A stretch of 64,000 nt of DNA from an uncultured Poribacteria bacterium (GTDB taxonomy: Bacteria; Poribacteria; WGA-4E; PCPOR2b). The stretch is from NCBI GenBank assembly GCA_958296125.1, contig OY282444.1, positions 2,885,623-2,949,622 of the forward strand. Reading direction: 5' to 3'. Below, piece by piece: positions 8,894 through 16,983 of this stretch; within the stretch, counting starts at the first letter, position 1, and every line of letters starts with the position of its first letter. The translations under genes and the position numbers were made by a program. The notes under the pieces are model-generated. The model saw only the letters and a list, made by a program, of their open reading frames with translations. It ran no database searches and was not told the origin of the DNA.

Positions 8894-9850
8894 TTAGCCA
8901 AACACAGAATAGGGCAGCGGCTCCCCTTTTAACCCAGCCAGCAAGTTCTCAGCGGCCATCGTCGCCATCCGCGTGCGGGTCTGTAAGGTCGAACTACCAA
9001 GATGTGGAAAGATCAAAGCATTGTCGAGCGTCAGCAGCGGGTCGTCCGTCGGGATGGGTTCTGGCTCTGTCACATCGAGTGCAGCGCGTGCGATTTCCCC
9101 CGTCTTTAACGCCTCGTACAGGGCCGCCGGATCCACCACCGGTCCCCGCGCAATATTCACAAGGATTGCTGTAGGCTTCATCTTTTGAAACTCTGCCTTG
9201 CCAATCAGGTGATGGGTCTCTGGTGTCATCGGAACATGCAGGGTTATAAAGTCAGATTCTTCGAGCAAGCGATCAAAGCTGGCATATTCAATCCCCAACT
9301 CCGTCTCCCAGTCCTCGCGGCGATTCCGTTTGTAATACAGAACCCGCATATCGAATCCCAACGCTCTTTTGGCGACCTCATAACCAATTCTGCCCATGCC
9401 GATGATGCCGAGCGTTGCGTGATGCACGTCGTATCCGTGGAAGATATTCGGATCGTAGCATGTCCAGCACTTTTCCTGAACGTAGATACTGGCGGGGATG
9501 AGGTGTCGCGCCGCCGCAAGGAGTTGCGCGAAAGTCGTATCGGCGGTGGTTTCGCTCAGCACGTCGGGCGTATTGCCAACCGCAACGCCCTGTACCTTCG
9601 CTGCCGCTGCGTCAATGTGATTATATCCAACACCGACGTTAGAAATTACCCTAAGATTGGGTGCACTAGCGATCATCTCTGCTGTTATTGGTTCATGACT
9701 ATAAGTCACTAGACCATCAAGCCCCGGCAGCCTTTCCGCGGTCGGGGGCAGAATTTCACTCGTAGGCCATATATCAACTTCACATTCCGCCTCAATCATT
9801 GCTAAGGCTTTTTCTGGGATCGGACGGGTAATAAAAATTTTCGGCTTCAA
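8894..9850 (-). CDS. D-isomer-specific 2-hydroxyacid dehydrogenase (glyoxylate/hydroxypyruvate reductase type)
   Basis: A 318-residue NAD(P)-dependent dehydrogenase. The nucleotide loop is LGIIGMGRIGYEVAKRALGF, followed by the family signature LHVPMTPETHHLIG and VNIARGPVVDPAAL. The catalytic Arg lies in NIARG, the Glu in TEPEPIP and the His in FPHLGSST. A TTG start at 9850 is chosen because AGGAGG lies 8 bp upstream. The open frame extends further but has no better site. It probably reduces glyoxylate or hydroxypyruvate. It heads a minus-strand set with the two following genes and diverges from the DUF6785 gene. Confidence 0.88.
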   Translation of the reverse strand: MKPKIFITRPIPEKALAMIEAECEVDIWPTSEILPPTAERLPGLDGLVTYSHEPITAEMIASAPNLRVISNVGVGYNHIDAAAAKVQGVAVGNTPDVLSETTADTTFAQLLAAARHLIPASIYVQEKCWTCYDPNIFHGYDVHHATLGIIGMGRIGYEVAKRALGFDMRVLYYKRNRREDWETELGIEYASFDRLLEESDFITLHVPMTPETHHLIGKAEFQKMKPTAILVNIARGPVVDPAALYEALKTGEIARAALDVTEPEPIPTDDPLLTLDNALIFPHLGSSTLQTRTRMATMAAENLLAGLKGEPLPYSVFG

Positions 9851-9961
9851 TGACGATACCTCCTGCGTGAAACGTAATGAGTGAAACAAAATAACTGACT
9901 TTAGTTTCTGTAACTTCGGGTCTATCAAATTTCTGAGATCTGACAGGCCTCGTGTAAAATG

Positions 9962-9989
9962 TTGACAATGCAAGAGAAACAGCTATAAT
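9962..9989 (+). promoter_or_regulatory. Promoter for the DUF6785-type gene
   Basis: TTGACA and TATAAT are both perfect and separated by 16 bp. This leaves a leader of about 135 bases before the TTG start at 10130. Confidence 0.6.
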
Positions 9990-10129
9990 ATAGCCTAGAG
10001 GACTCAGCGCAGTCTTCGCTCGCTGATCACATCGGATATTATAATCCACAGGGAACGTATTCTCAAGAGGTTTCTGCCTCCGATAGAAACCCGCCCACGA
10101 GAAATGATATAAGTCCAAGAGAAATCGCA

Positions 10130-12100
10130 TTGAACCCCCAAGCCAAATATTCGACACCCCCATCCCAACAACCACAGATTCGTTGGAGCACAATCTGGAT
10201 CGGTCTAGGCCTCATCCTTATCAACAACTACTGGTTATTTGCGATGTTGCGGTGGGAACAGGGGCTCCCAACGACCATGTCGCTCTTCTTCAATGTGATT
10301 TTCATGTTCGTGTTTGTGGTGGTAGTGAACTTTTGGCTCACTCGGTTTGTGCCACACTTAGCATTGACACAGGGCGAATTATTGACGCTCTATGCAATGC
10401 TCTCCGTCGCCTCTGCAATCGGCGGTCATGACCTGTTTCAAGTTGTTGTCACCAATATCGCCGTTGTCGGCTGGTTGGCAAACGAGGAAAACGAATGGGC
10501 GACGCTGTTTCACCATTACCTCCCCGATTGGTTGGCATTGACCGACAAAAACAGCATCACTCCGTATTTTGTTGGTGAAGCCAGTCTTTACCTCCCTGAA
10601 AATCTTCAGTTATGGTGGAAGCCTGTCCTTGCGTGGTCTGGGTTTATTATCGTCCTCCTTTTCACCGCTTTCTGCATCAACGCCATCCTGCGGAAACAGT
10701 GGATTGAAGCAGAACGGCTCAGTTATCCAATTATCGAGCTCCCACAGCAAATGACCACAACGGACTTTTTTCGGAATCGATTGATGTGGGCAGGACTCAT
10801 CCTCGCCGGGGGCATGGATCTTATCAACGGACTACATTTCCTATATCCCGTTATTCCAGGGCTTGGTGGCGAATTCTTTGACGTGCGCCCATTTTTTACC
10901 ACAAAACCGTGGAACGCTATCGGTTGGACACCGGTTGTTATCTTCCCCTTCGCCATTGGGATGGGATATTTTATACCCCTCGATCTCTCCTTCACCTTCT
11001 GGTTCTTCTACGTATTCTGGAAGTTTGAAATGATCATGGGGAGCATTCTCGGGCTTCAGCATGTCCCCGGCTTTCCCTTCATCTTTGATCAGTCATTTGG
11101 TGTCTGTGTTGGTGTACTGATCCTCACACTGTGGGGAGCGCGGCGTCATTTGCGAACCGTGCTCGTGAACGCATGGCGGGGCCCCTCTCCTCATAGGCTT
11201 CCTAGTTCCCAGAGGACGGGATTGGAACAGGAGGATTCGTCGAGCCGAGATATAGAAGCTAACGAACCCATCTCCTATCGCACTGCTGTGCTCGGACTGA
11301 TCATCGGCTTCATGCTATTGGTCGGTTTTTGGGCGGTAGCAGGTCTACCACTCTGGGTTGCCATTCTTGTTTTCGTCATCCACTTCACAACAGTAACCGT
11401 CATCACTCGCATCCGTGCGGAATTAGGACCACCCATCCACGACCTACGTGCGATGGGACCCGATGTGCTACTACCAAAGATGTTCGGTATGCGGCGACTA
11501 GGCGCAAGAAGTCTTACCCTGTTCTCGCTTGTATATTGCTTCAACCGTGCCTATCGGGGCAATGCCATGCCGCACCAGCTAGAAGCATTGAAACTCGCAG
11601 AGCGTACGGGGGTCTCGTCACGTCGTGTCGGATTCGCCATACTGCTTGCAGTCGTTCTCAGTCCATTGGCTTCGTTCTGGTTTTCGCTGCACATCGGCTA
11701 CAAGTCCGGCGCGTGGGAGGTTTGGTATGGGTCCATCTTCCGACGCACCCAAAGCTGGCTTACCAACCCGGCACCTGTCGATGTCCTGTCGATCTTAGCG
11801 ATGTGCTTCGGGATGGTCTTCACCTTTTTGCTCACCGCTGTGCGCACACGTTTTGTTTGGTGGCCCCTATATCCGGTCGGATACGGGATCTCCGGCACAT
11901 GGGCGGTTAATTTCTTCTGGTTCTCGGTGTTCATCAGTTGGGTGATTAAGTGGTGTATCCTGCGCTTTGGGGGATTAAGGACGTTTCGTAATCTAGCACC
12001 GTTCTTTCTCGGATTGATACTAGGCGAATTTCTCGTCGGCGGCATGTGGGCATTGATTGGTGTGTTGTTAGAAAAGCCGATGTATCGATTTATATGGTAA
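10130..12100 (+). CDS. Large polytopic membrane protein, DUF6785/DUF6784 family
   Basis: A 656-residue protein with about a dozen membrane segments. The N-terminal part has the family pattern WLTRFVPHLALTQGELLTLY and the polar SAIGGHDLFQ stretch. The C-terminal part has IRAELGPPIHDLRAMGPD and a FNRAYRGNAMPHQLEALKLA cytoplasmic segment. The layout recalls oligopeptide-transporter (OPT)-like carriers, but the substrate is unknown. The TTG at 10130 is the only plausible start before the first membrane helix. A central hydrophilic loop (about residues 350-375) separates the two halves. The gene is monocistronic behind its own promoter. Confidence 0.75.
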   Translation: MNPQAKYSTPPSQQPQIRWSTIWIGLGLILINNYWLFAMLRWEQGLPTTMSLFFNVIFMFVFVVVVNFWLTRFVPHLALTQGELLTLYAMLSVASAIGGHDLFQVVVTNIAVVGWLANEENEWATLFHHYLPDWLALTDKNSITPYFVGEASLYLPENLQLWWKPVLAWSGFIIVLLFTAFCINAILRKQWIEAERLSYPIIELPQQMTTTDFFRNRLMWAGLILAGGMDLINGLHFLYPVIPGLGGEFFDVRPFFTTKPWNAIGWTPVVIFPFAIGMGYFIPLDLSFTFWFFYVFWKFEMIMGSILGLQHVPGFPFIFDQSFGVCVGVLILTLWGARRHLRTVLVNAWRGPSPHRLPSSQRTGLEQEDSSSRDIEANEPISYRTAVLGLIIGFMLLVGFWAVAGLPLWVAILVFVIHFTTVTVITRIRAELGPPIHDLRAMGPDVLLPKMFGMRRLGARSLTLFSLVYCFNRAYRGNAMPHQLEALKLAERTGVSSRRVGFAILLAVVLSPLASFWFSLHIGYKSGAWEVWYGSIFRRTQSWLTNPAPVDVLSILAMCFGMVFTFLLTAVRTRFVWWPLYPVGYGISGTWAVNFFWFSVFISWVIKWCILRFGGLRTFRNLAPFFLGLILGEFLVGGMWALIGVLLEKPMYRFIW

Positions 12101-12184
12101 ATGGGAGGCCCGCCCCCTGCTCCCGTTGAATTTGGTAGTCCAGATCGAGCAGATCAGAAACTTCTATCGTTTATAACAAAACGA

Positions 12185-12213
12185 TTGCAATTCCAAAGAG
12201 CATACAGTATAAT
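12185..12213 (+). promoter_or_regulatory. Promoter for the tat operon
   Basis: TTGCAA and a perfect TATAAT are separated by 17 bp, about 90 bp upstream of tatA. Confidence 0.6.
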
Positions 12214-12299
12214 ATCGCTGTTTCAGTCGGAGTGGCTTAAAATAACGTGATGCCACAGACCTTCAGCGTCATAACCTTCATTATTTCGGAGGGATCACC

Positions 12300-12506
12300 A
12301 TGCCAATTGGCCCAATGGAACTGATTATTATTCTTGTCATTGCACTTGTAGTTTTCGGTCCGAAGCGTCTACCAGATATGGGTCGTTCACTTGGAAAGGC
12401 GATTCGGGAATTTAGGAACGCCGGCAAAGAGATTCAGAACGACATTGTCGAATCAATTGATAAAGATGACCGGGATTCGACCAAACCTGCAAATAAGACG
12501 GTTTAG
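12300..12506 (+). CDS. tatA: Twin-arginine translocase subunit TatA/E
   Basis: A 68-residue protein with one N-terminal membrane helix (MELIIILVIALVVFG), the FGPKRLPDMGRSLGKAIREF hinge and amphipathic helix, and a charged tail. These are the defining features of TatA/TatE, which oligomerises around TatC to move folded proteins across the membrane. GGAGG lies just upstream of the ATG. tatC follows after 8 bp. No TatB-like gene is adjacent, so a two-component TatAC system is likely. Confidence 0.95.
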   Translation: MPIGPMELIIILVIALVVFGPKRLPDMGRSLGKAIREFRNAGKEIQNDIVESIDKDDRDSTKPANKTV

Positions 12507-12514
12507 TTATCAGC

Positions 12515-13342
12515 ATGGCTTTTGATGCGTCAATGTCCTTTTTGGATCATCTTGAAGAGCTTCGCCGACGAATTATCATCGCCCTAATTGCGATTGCGAT
12601 ATGTATATTCATAAGCCTGTGGTTCCGGGACCTAGCTGTAGAAATCCTACAACGACCCGCTGACGTACCGCTCAATGCACAATTAGCGAATTGGATAGAT
12701 AGAAGTGTAAGCTCGGATGGCTCATTCATGGCGTTCCTGTCGATCACCCTGAGAGCAAAAGCAGCGAGCACGGTCCAGCTTAATAAAGCTGGACCCGGCG
12801 AAGCCATCATGGCTTTTCTCAAAATTGCGGTTACCTTTGGGGTATTGCTCGCATCGCCCGTTGTGCTCTATCAGGTTTGGGCGTTTATTTTTCCAGCCCT
12901 AACACAACAGGAGCGAAAGTTTGCACTCCCTCTATTTTTAACTATCGTTTTCTTTTTCCTTGTTGGGGCAGTTTTCGCCTACTGTATCGTCCTACCTGTT
13001 GTCGTCCAATTTGCCGCAGGTCTCTTCGCTGATGTGGGCGTTGGAAACCTATGGAGCATTGATAAGTATGTGGGTTTTGCAGCCGGGGTGATACTAGCCT
13101 TCGGCGTCGCGTTTGAACTCCCGATTGTCATGGCACTTCTGGCGCGCATTGGTGTCATTAATGCCCAAGGCTTCCGAGAGCGACAACGATATGCCGTTAT
13201 GTTTATCTTTGTTGCAGCGGCACTGTTGACACCGGCGGATGTATTGTCTATGTTATTAATGGCGATTCCACTTATTTTATTATATCAGTTGGGGATCTTC
13301 CTCGCCTTTCTTGCAGAACAGGAGCCTGAAAATTATGCCTAA
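12515..13342 (+). CDS. tatC: Sec-independent protein translocase TatC
   Basis: The cytoplasmic N-terminus has the signal-peptide-binding motif FLDHLEELRRR, followed by six predicted membrane helices. The loop GPGEAIMAFLKIAVTFG and WAFIFPALTQQERKF are conserved TatC segments. At 275 residues it is slightly long because the first periplasmic loop is extended (about residues 45-90). It is the receptor of the twin-arginine translocase. The last codons overlap the start of the zinc-ribbon gene, so the three genes form an operon. Confidence 0.95.
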   Translation: MAFDASMSFLDHLEELRRRIIIALIAIAICIFISLWFRDLAVEILQRPADVPLNAQLANWIDRSVSSDGSFMAFLSITLRAKAASTVQLNKAGPGEAIMAFLKIAVTFGVLLASPVVLYQVWAFIFPALTQQERKFALPLFLTIVFFFLVGAVFAYCIVLPVVVQFAAGLFADVGVGNLWSIDKYVGFAAGVILAFGVAFELPIVMALLARIGVINAQGFRERQRYAVMFIFVAAALLTPADVLSMLLMAIPLILLYQLGIFLAFLAEQEPENYA

Positions 13343-14108
13343 TCTCGACTTGCAGGAACAGTTACGGCTATTGTACGAATTTCAGCAGATTGATGCCGAA
13401 ATCTTGGCGTTGGATAATAAACTCAAGTCGGTTCCACTCAAGATTAGGAAGGCAGGTGAACAACTTCAGATCCATCAACAAAAGCTACAGGAGAAACAGG
13501 CACAACTGGTTGAGGCAGAAAAAGTGCAGCGGTCCAAAACGGCAGAACTTGAAATGGAGGGTGAGCAGCGCAGCAAGTACCAGGCGCAGTTGCGGGAGGT
13601 GAAGAGCAACAAAGAATACCAAGCACTAGATAAAGAGATTAGTTTTATCCAAGAGAAAGAAGCGGAAATAGAAGATGAAATTCTATTGGCAATGTTGCGA
13701 ATCGATCAACTCAACGAAGAACTTGTCCAGCAACAAAAGGAATTCGATGCCAATCAGGAAAAACATAACGCACAAAAAGCCGAATATGAGCAGGAAGCCA
13801 AAGATCTTAAAGCAGCAATTGTAACCTGGGGAGAGAAACGACAGGACTTCTTCCACCAGATTGATACGGGATTGATGGACCAATATCAAGCCTGGTTCAA
13901 GCGTTATCGCAAGGGACTGCTTTCATTAGTTGTTGAAAATGCGTGCGGGAATTGCCATCTCACGATACCACCGCAAACGCTACAGGAAGCACGTAAGTAT
14001 GGGCAATTCATCCGTTGTGGGAGTTGTAGACTCATTCTTTATATTCTACCTCCCGCCCCTGATAATGCCCTCGTTGAAGAACCTGCCTCTGGTTCAGGTC
14101 AGTCCTGA
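13335..14108 (+). CDS. Coiled-coil protein with C-terminal C4 zinc ribbon
   Basis: Residues 1-180 form a long charged coiled coil; the C-terminus has a CGNCHL - CGSCRL zinc ribbon. This is the CT398/HP0958-like architecture, in which an antiparallel coiled-coil hairpin carries a small ribbon. Homologues are linked to RNA or flagellar-protein handling in some bacteria, but the general role is unclear. ATG at 13335 is chosen because AGGAG lies 10 bp upstream within the end of tatC, giving an 8-bp gene overlap; a TTG at 13311 is less likely. It is cotranscribed with tatAC. Confidence 0.85.
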   Translation: MPNLDLQEQLRLLYEFQQIDAEILALDNKLKSVPLKIRKAGEQLQIHQQKLQEKQAQLVEAEKVQRSKTAELEMEGEQRSKYQAQLREVKSNKEYQALDKEISFIQEKEAEIEDEILLAMLRIDQLNEELVQQQKEFDANQEKHNAQKAEYEQEAKDLKAAIVTWGEKRQDFFHQIDTGLMDQYQAWFKRYRKGLLSLVVENACGNCHLTIPPQTLQEARKYGQFIRCGSCRLILYILPPAPDNALVEEPASGSGQS

Positions 14109-14531
14109 ATTTCCGTTGCCCTACATACCAAAATTCCTTTACCCACTGACATATAACGCAATAGTTCAGTCTGAACCCAACTCAATTCGGTATCGCATGA
14201 TTTGAGTTTCTTGATGTGCCGCCTCTACAAATGGAATAGTTGTATTTATAGCTACTAAAGTTTGTACAATTTGTGTGCTATTCAGGCAGCCTTATCAGGA
14301 GAGGGTGCCTACTCTCGCTCGAAAACCTGTTTAATATTCTGCGATTTTGTTTCCTAGGGACAACTCACAAAAAAAGGCATTGCGGCATCGTCAAGGGGGA
14401 CTTACGAACCGACTGCGTAAGTTCTGAAGCACTATTTTTTTATTCAGACATATTCTCATGAAACTGATCCGAGAACCTTACGTTTAGACAAAGCGTAGTA
14501 ATCTACCGAAGATTTTGCTTGGAGAGGACAA
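14109..14531 (+). other. Gene-free stretch with a 7-bp hairpin
   Basis: I see no credible coding frame. The region holds a hairpin ACTTACG / CGTAAGT at 14400-14422, a GAGAG / CTCTC hairpin near 14300-14318 and a GTTCAG / CTGAAC palindrome near 14164. A leader RNA for the amidase gene or an unknown small RNA is possible. It does not match RNase P, tmRNA or SRP signatures that I can recognise. Confidence 0.35.
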
Positions 14532-15359
14532 ATGACCGTAAAACAGCAATCGCTCATCCTTGCGGCGATGGTACTCTTGTCTGTGTTATCAGTAAGTGCG
14601 TCTAAATCCACCCAACCTACGAGTAAGATAAAATCTCCATTTCGCCTGACCACCATTGTGCTTGATGCTGGGCACGGCGGCAGAGACCCTGGCAATGTCG
14701 GTCCAGGTCGTGAAAATGAAAAAGACATCAACTTGGCAATTACACTCAAGCTAGCAGCACTGATTCGGGAGAAAACAGCGTATGACGTTCACCTCACCCG
14801 ATCAGCAGACCGTTGGATTTCATTAACAGATCGTGCCCATATTGCCAATCAATCCCCACCTAGTCAGACGTTGTTTATTAGCATCCACTGTAACTCACAT
14901 TCCAATTCTCATGTTCACGGATTGGAGAGTTATATCTTTAACTTACAAGCGACCGATAAATCCGCAGCAGAATTAGCCAAATGGGAAAATGACGAAGAGG
15001 TTGTCAATCCCGTCGATTTTATCATTAACAATCTATATAAGAGAAGCGTCGAAAAATATAGTTGGGAAGCCGCCCGTATCGTCCAATCCGTGCTTGTGTC
15101 CCACCTTGGATCGCGAAATCGGAATCGAAATGCTCCGGACAAAATGGTTAGGCGAGCACCCTTTCGTGTCCTCGTCAATGCCAAGGTGCCATCCCTTTTG
15201 GTCGAATTAGGATATTTATCAAACAAATCAGAGTACAAAAAACTCAGCTCAGCCACTTACCAAGACAAGGTGGCAAATGCGTTGTTGATGTCGATTCAGC
15301 GGTTTGATCAAGCGACAAGGGAATCTTTGACCAACCGCATTGAGGCGCGGTTACCCTAA
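14532..15359 (+). CDS. Secreted N-acetylmuramoyl-L-alanine amidase (Amidase_3)
   Basis: A signal peptide (about residues 1-23) precedes a zinc amidase domain. Zinc ligands lie in VLDAGHGGRDPGN (His and the nearby Glu of GRENEKD) and in LFISIHCNSH. The catalytic Glu lies in SLLVELGYLSN. It cleaves the bond between N-acetylmuramic acid and L-Ala of the stem peptide in the periplasm, as AmiA/B/C and LytC enzymes do. An insertion of about 45 residues follows IHCNSHSN, as in AmiC-type enzymes where a regulatory helix sits there. GGAGAGG precedes the ATG. Confidence 0.92.
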   Translation: MTVKQQSLILAAMVLLSVLSVSASKSTQPTSKIKSPFRLTTIVLDAGHGGRDPGNVGPGRENEKDINLAITLKLAALIREKTAYDVHLTRSADRWISLTDRAHIANQSPPSQTLFISIHCNSHSNSHVHGLESYIFNLQATDKSAAELAKWENDEEVVNPVDFIINNLYKRSVEKYSWEAARIVQSVLVSHLGSRNRNRNAPDKMVRRAPFRVLVNAKVPSLLVELGYLSNKSEYKKLSSATYQDKVANALLMSIQRFDQATRESLTNRIEARLP

Positions 15360-15381
15360 CACGAAGCTCGCTCATGCGAAG

Positions 15382-15405
15382 GTGTGAACACTTCACACGG
15401 TTTTT
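15382..15405 (+). terminator. Rho-independent terminator after the amidase gene
   Basis: GTGTGAA / TTCACAC forms a 7-bp stem with a 3-base loop, followed by GG and five T residues. It starts 23 bp after the amidase stop. The 160 bp between here and purM holds nothing else I can identify. Confidence 0.7.
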
Positions 15406-15571
15406 AGTGCGGACGGATTGGAAATTGGAGTTAAAGGGGAGTCACGATATTTTGGGCGACTGAGGGGGCGGTGGACGGAAGATCTTGTGGAGAAAAATTC
15501 GGAAGGTGTGTTGAAGCATCAGCAGAAAAACGGTGGGAGGAACATTACTTCAACCTTTAATCGAGGGATTT

Positions 15572-16603
15572 TCAGATAATTTGGACGCACTTTTCCCCAT
15601 GGATAATTTCACCAATTAGAAAAGGTGATTCACCGGACTCTCGGAGCGAGGCAATCGCCGTATCAATCTGATTCGACGGTAGTACGAGCACCATGCCTAC
15701 GCCCATGTTAAAAACATGGTACATTTCGGCTTCATCTACGCCCCCTCTCTCCTGAAGGAAGGGAAAGATTGGCGGTATTTCCCAGGTGCCCTTCCGAACC
15801 TCCGCGCAGCAATTCGGGGGAAGAATGCGGATGATGTTATCTGACAATCCGCCACCTGTGATGTGGGCAATGCCTTTAATATTGCAACGCTCCCGTAGGG
15901 CAAGAACGCTCTTCACGTAGCTCTTATGGTGTGCAAGTAACTCCGACCCAATCGTTGTGCCGAGTTCAGGGACATACTGATCGACTTCATAGCCGCAAAC
16001 CTCAAACACGATTCGCCGAGCAAGCGAAAAGCCGTTTGTGTGTAACCCGATTGAGCCCAAAGCAACCAAGCCATCCCCCGGCGTAATTCTGCTTCCCGTG
16101 ATTAATCGCGACTCCTCAACCACACCGACAATTGTACCCGCGAGGTCATACTCGCCCATCGTGTAGAGTTCCGACAGTTCTGCGATTTCCCCACCGATTA
16201 GCGCACAACCGATTTCCCGGCAGCCCTCTGCCACCCCACTCACAATCTGCTCAATGACTTCAGGGTGCAGCTTGCTTGTGCCGATGTAATCTAGGAAAAA
16301 GAGCGGCTCCGCCCCTTGGACAAGGATATCATTGCCGCAGTGCGCCACAATATCGAATCCGACCGTATCGTGCCGCCCTGTCATAAAAGCAACTTTGAGC
16401 TTTGTGCCAACGCTGTCGGTGCTAGACACTAGGACCGGCTTTTCGTATTCACCGAGTGCAAACAGTCCCCCGAAATTGCCGATCTCGCTCAAGACTTCAG
16501 GACGATGGGTTGATTGGAGGTGAGGTTTTAAGCGTTTTAGTGTGTCCTCCTTTGCGCTGAAGGAAACACCTGTGCTGGCGTATGTTAATCCTTGTTCAGC
16601 CAT
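15572..16603 (-). CDS. purM: Phosphoribosylformylglycinamidine cyclo-ligase
   Basis: AIR synthetase, the fifth step of purine synthesis (FGAM + ATP to AIR). It begins MAEQGLTYASTGV and has FGGLFALGEYEKPVLVSSTD, LVGT-type loops (DSVGTKLKVA), ALIGGEIAELSELY and HITGGGLSDNI, all PurM signatures. ATG at 16603 gives 343 residues, the normal length; the longer open frame reads back into the upstream gene. Its start overlaps the stop of the small membrane protein by 8 bp, so it is the last gene of the purF operon. Confidence 0.95.
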   Translation of the reverse strand: MAEQGLTYASTGVSFSAKEDTLKRLKPHLQSTHRPEVLSEIGNFGGLFALGEYEKPVLVSSTDSVGTKLKVAFMTGRHDTVGFDIVAHCGNDILVQGAEPLFFLDYIGTSKLHPEVIEQIVSGVAEGCREIGCALIGGEIAELSELYTMGEYDLAGTIVGVVEESRLITGSRITPGDGLVALGSIGLHTNGFSLARRIVFEVCGYEVDQYVPELGTTIGSELLAHHKSYVKSVLALRERCNIKGIAHITGGGLSDNIIRILPPNCCAEVRKGTWEIPPIFPFLQERGGVDEAEMYHVFNMGVGMVLVLPSNQIDTAIASLRESGESPFLIGEIIHGEKCVQII

Positions 16604-16952
16604 CGGAGTTGTCAGATTCCCTTCGTTTTGCCATGCGTTGATTGAAGGATTCCAAGCGTTGGTTGTCAATGAGAGCCATGATTCTATCCATTTTTAACAG
16701 GGAAGCAACTAATATCACAATACATAAGCCAACAGTGATTAACATTGCATTCTCTGCGGCGGCCTGTGGAGAGGCTGTTGGACTCAGTTTTTGAATCAAA
16801 AAGATAATCGGTTGATACGTCACCATGCCGAGAATCGCGCATAAGATAATGGCGTAAAAAGTGAATCGTCCCTGTGATGTGGATAGGCTTCGCCTGACGT
16901 TTTGAAAAGGGTGGGAGGCCCCAGCCCGCTCTCTTCTTAATCTGTTTTGCAT
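16596..16952 (-). CDS. Small membrane protein between purF and purM
   Basis: From the ATG at 16952 the product is 118 residues with two membrane helices: FTFYAIILCAILGMVTYQPI, and MLITVGLCIVILVASLL with a short periplasmic loop between. The C-terminal tail is basic and charged. An upstream start at 17063 would overlap purF by 80 bp, so the shorter form is preferred. I recognise no family. Tight packing (32 bp after purF, 8-bp overlap with purM) says it is cotranscribed with the purine genes. Confidence 0.65.
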   Translation of the reverse strand: MQNRLRRERAGASHPFQNVRRSLSTSQGRFTFYAIILCAILGMVTYQPIIFLIQKLSPTASPQAAAENAMLITVGLCIVILVASLLKMDRIMALIDNQRLESFNQRMAKRRESDNSDG

Positions 16953-16983
16953 TGTATTGTCTATTAAGCTCCCTCTGCAATCA

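Noticed and set aside
9792-10193. 133-codon minus-strand frame across the divergent promoter region
   Set aside because: It spans the start of the hydroxyacid dehydrogenase and the divergent promoter, with no domain.
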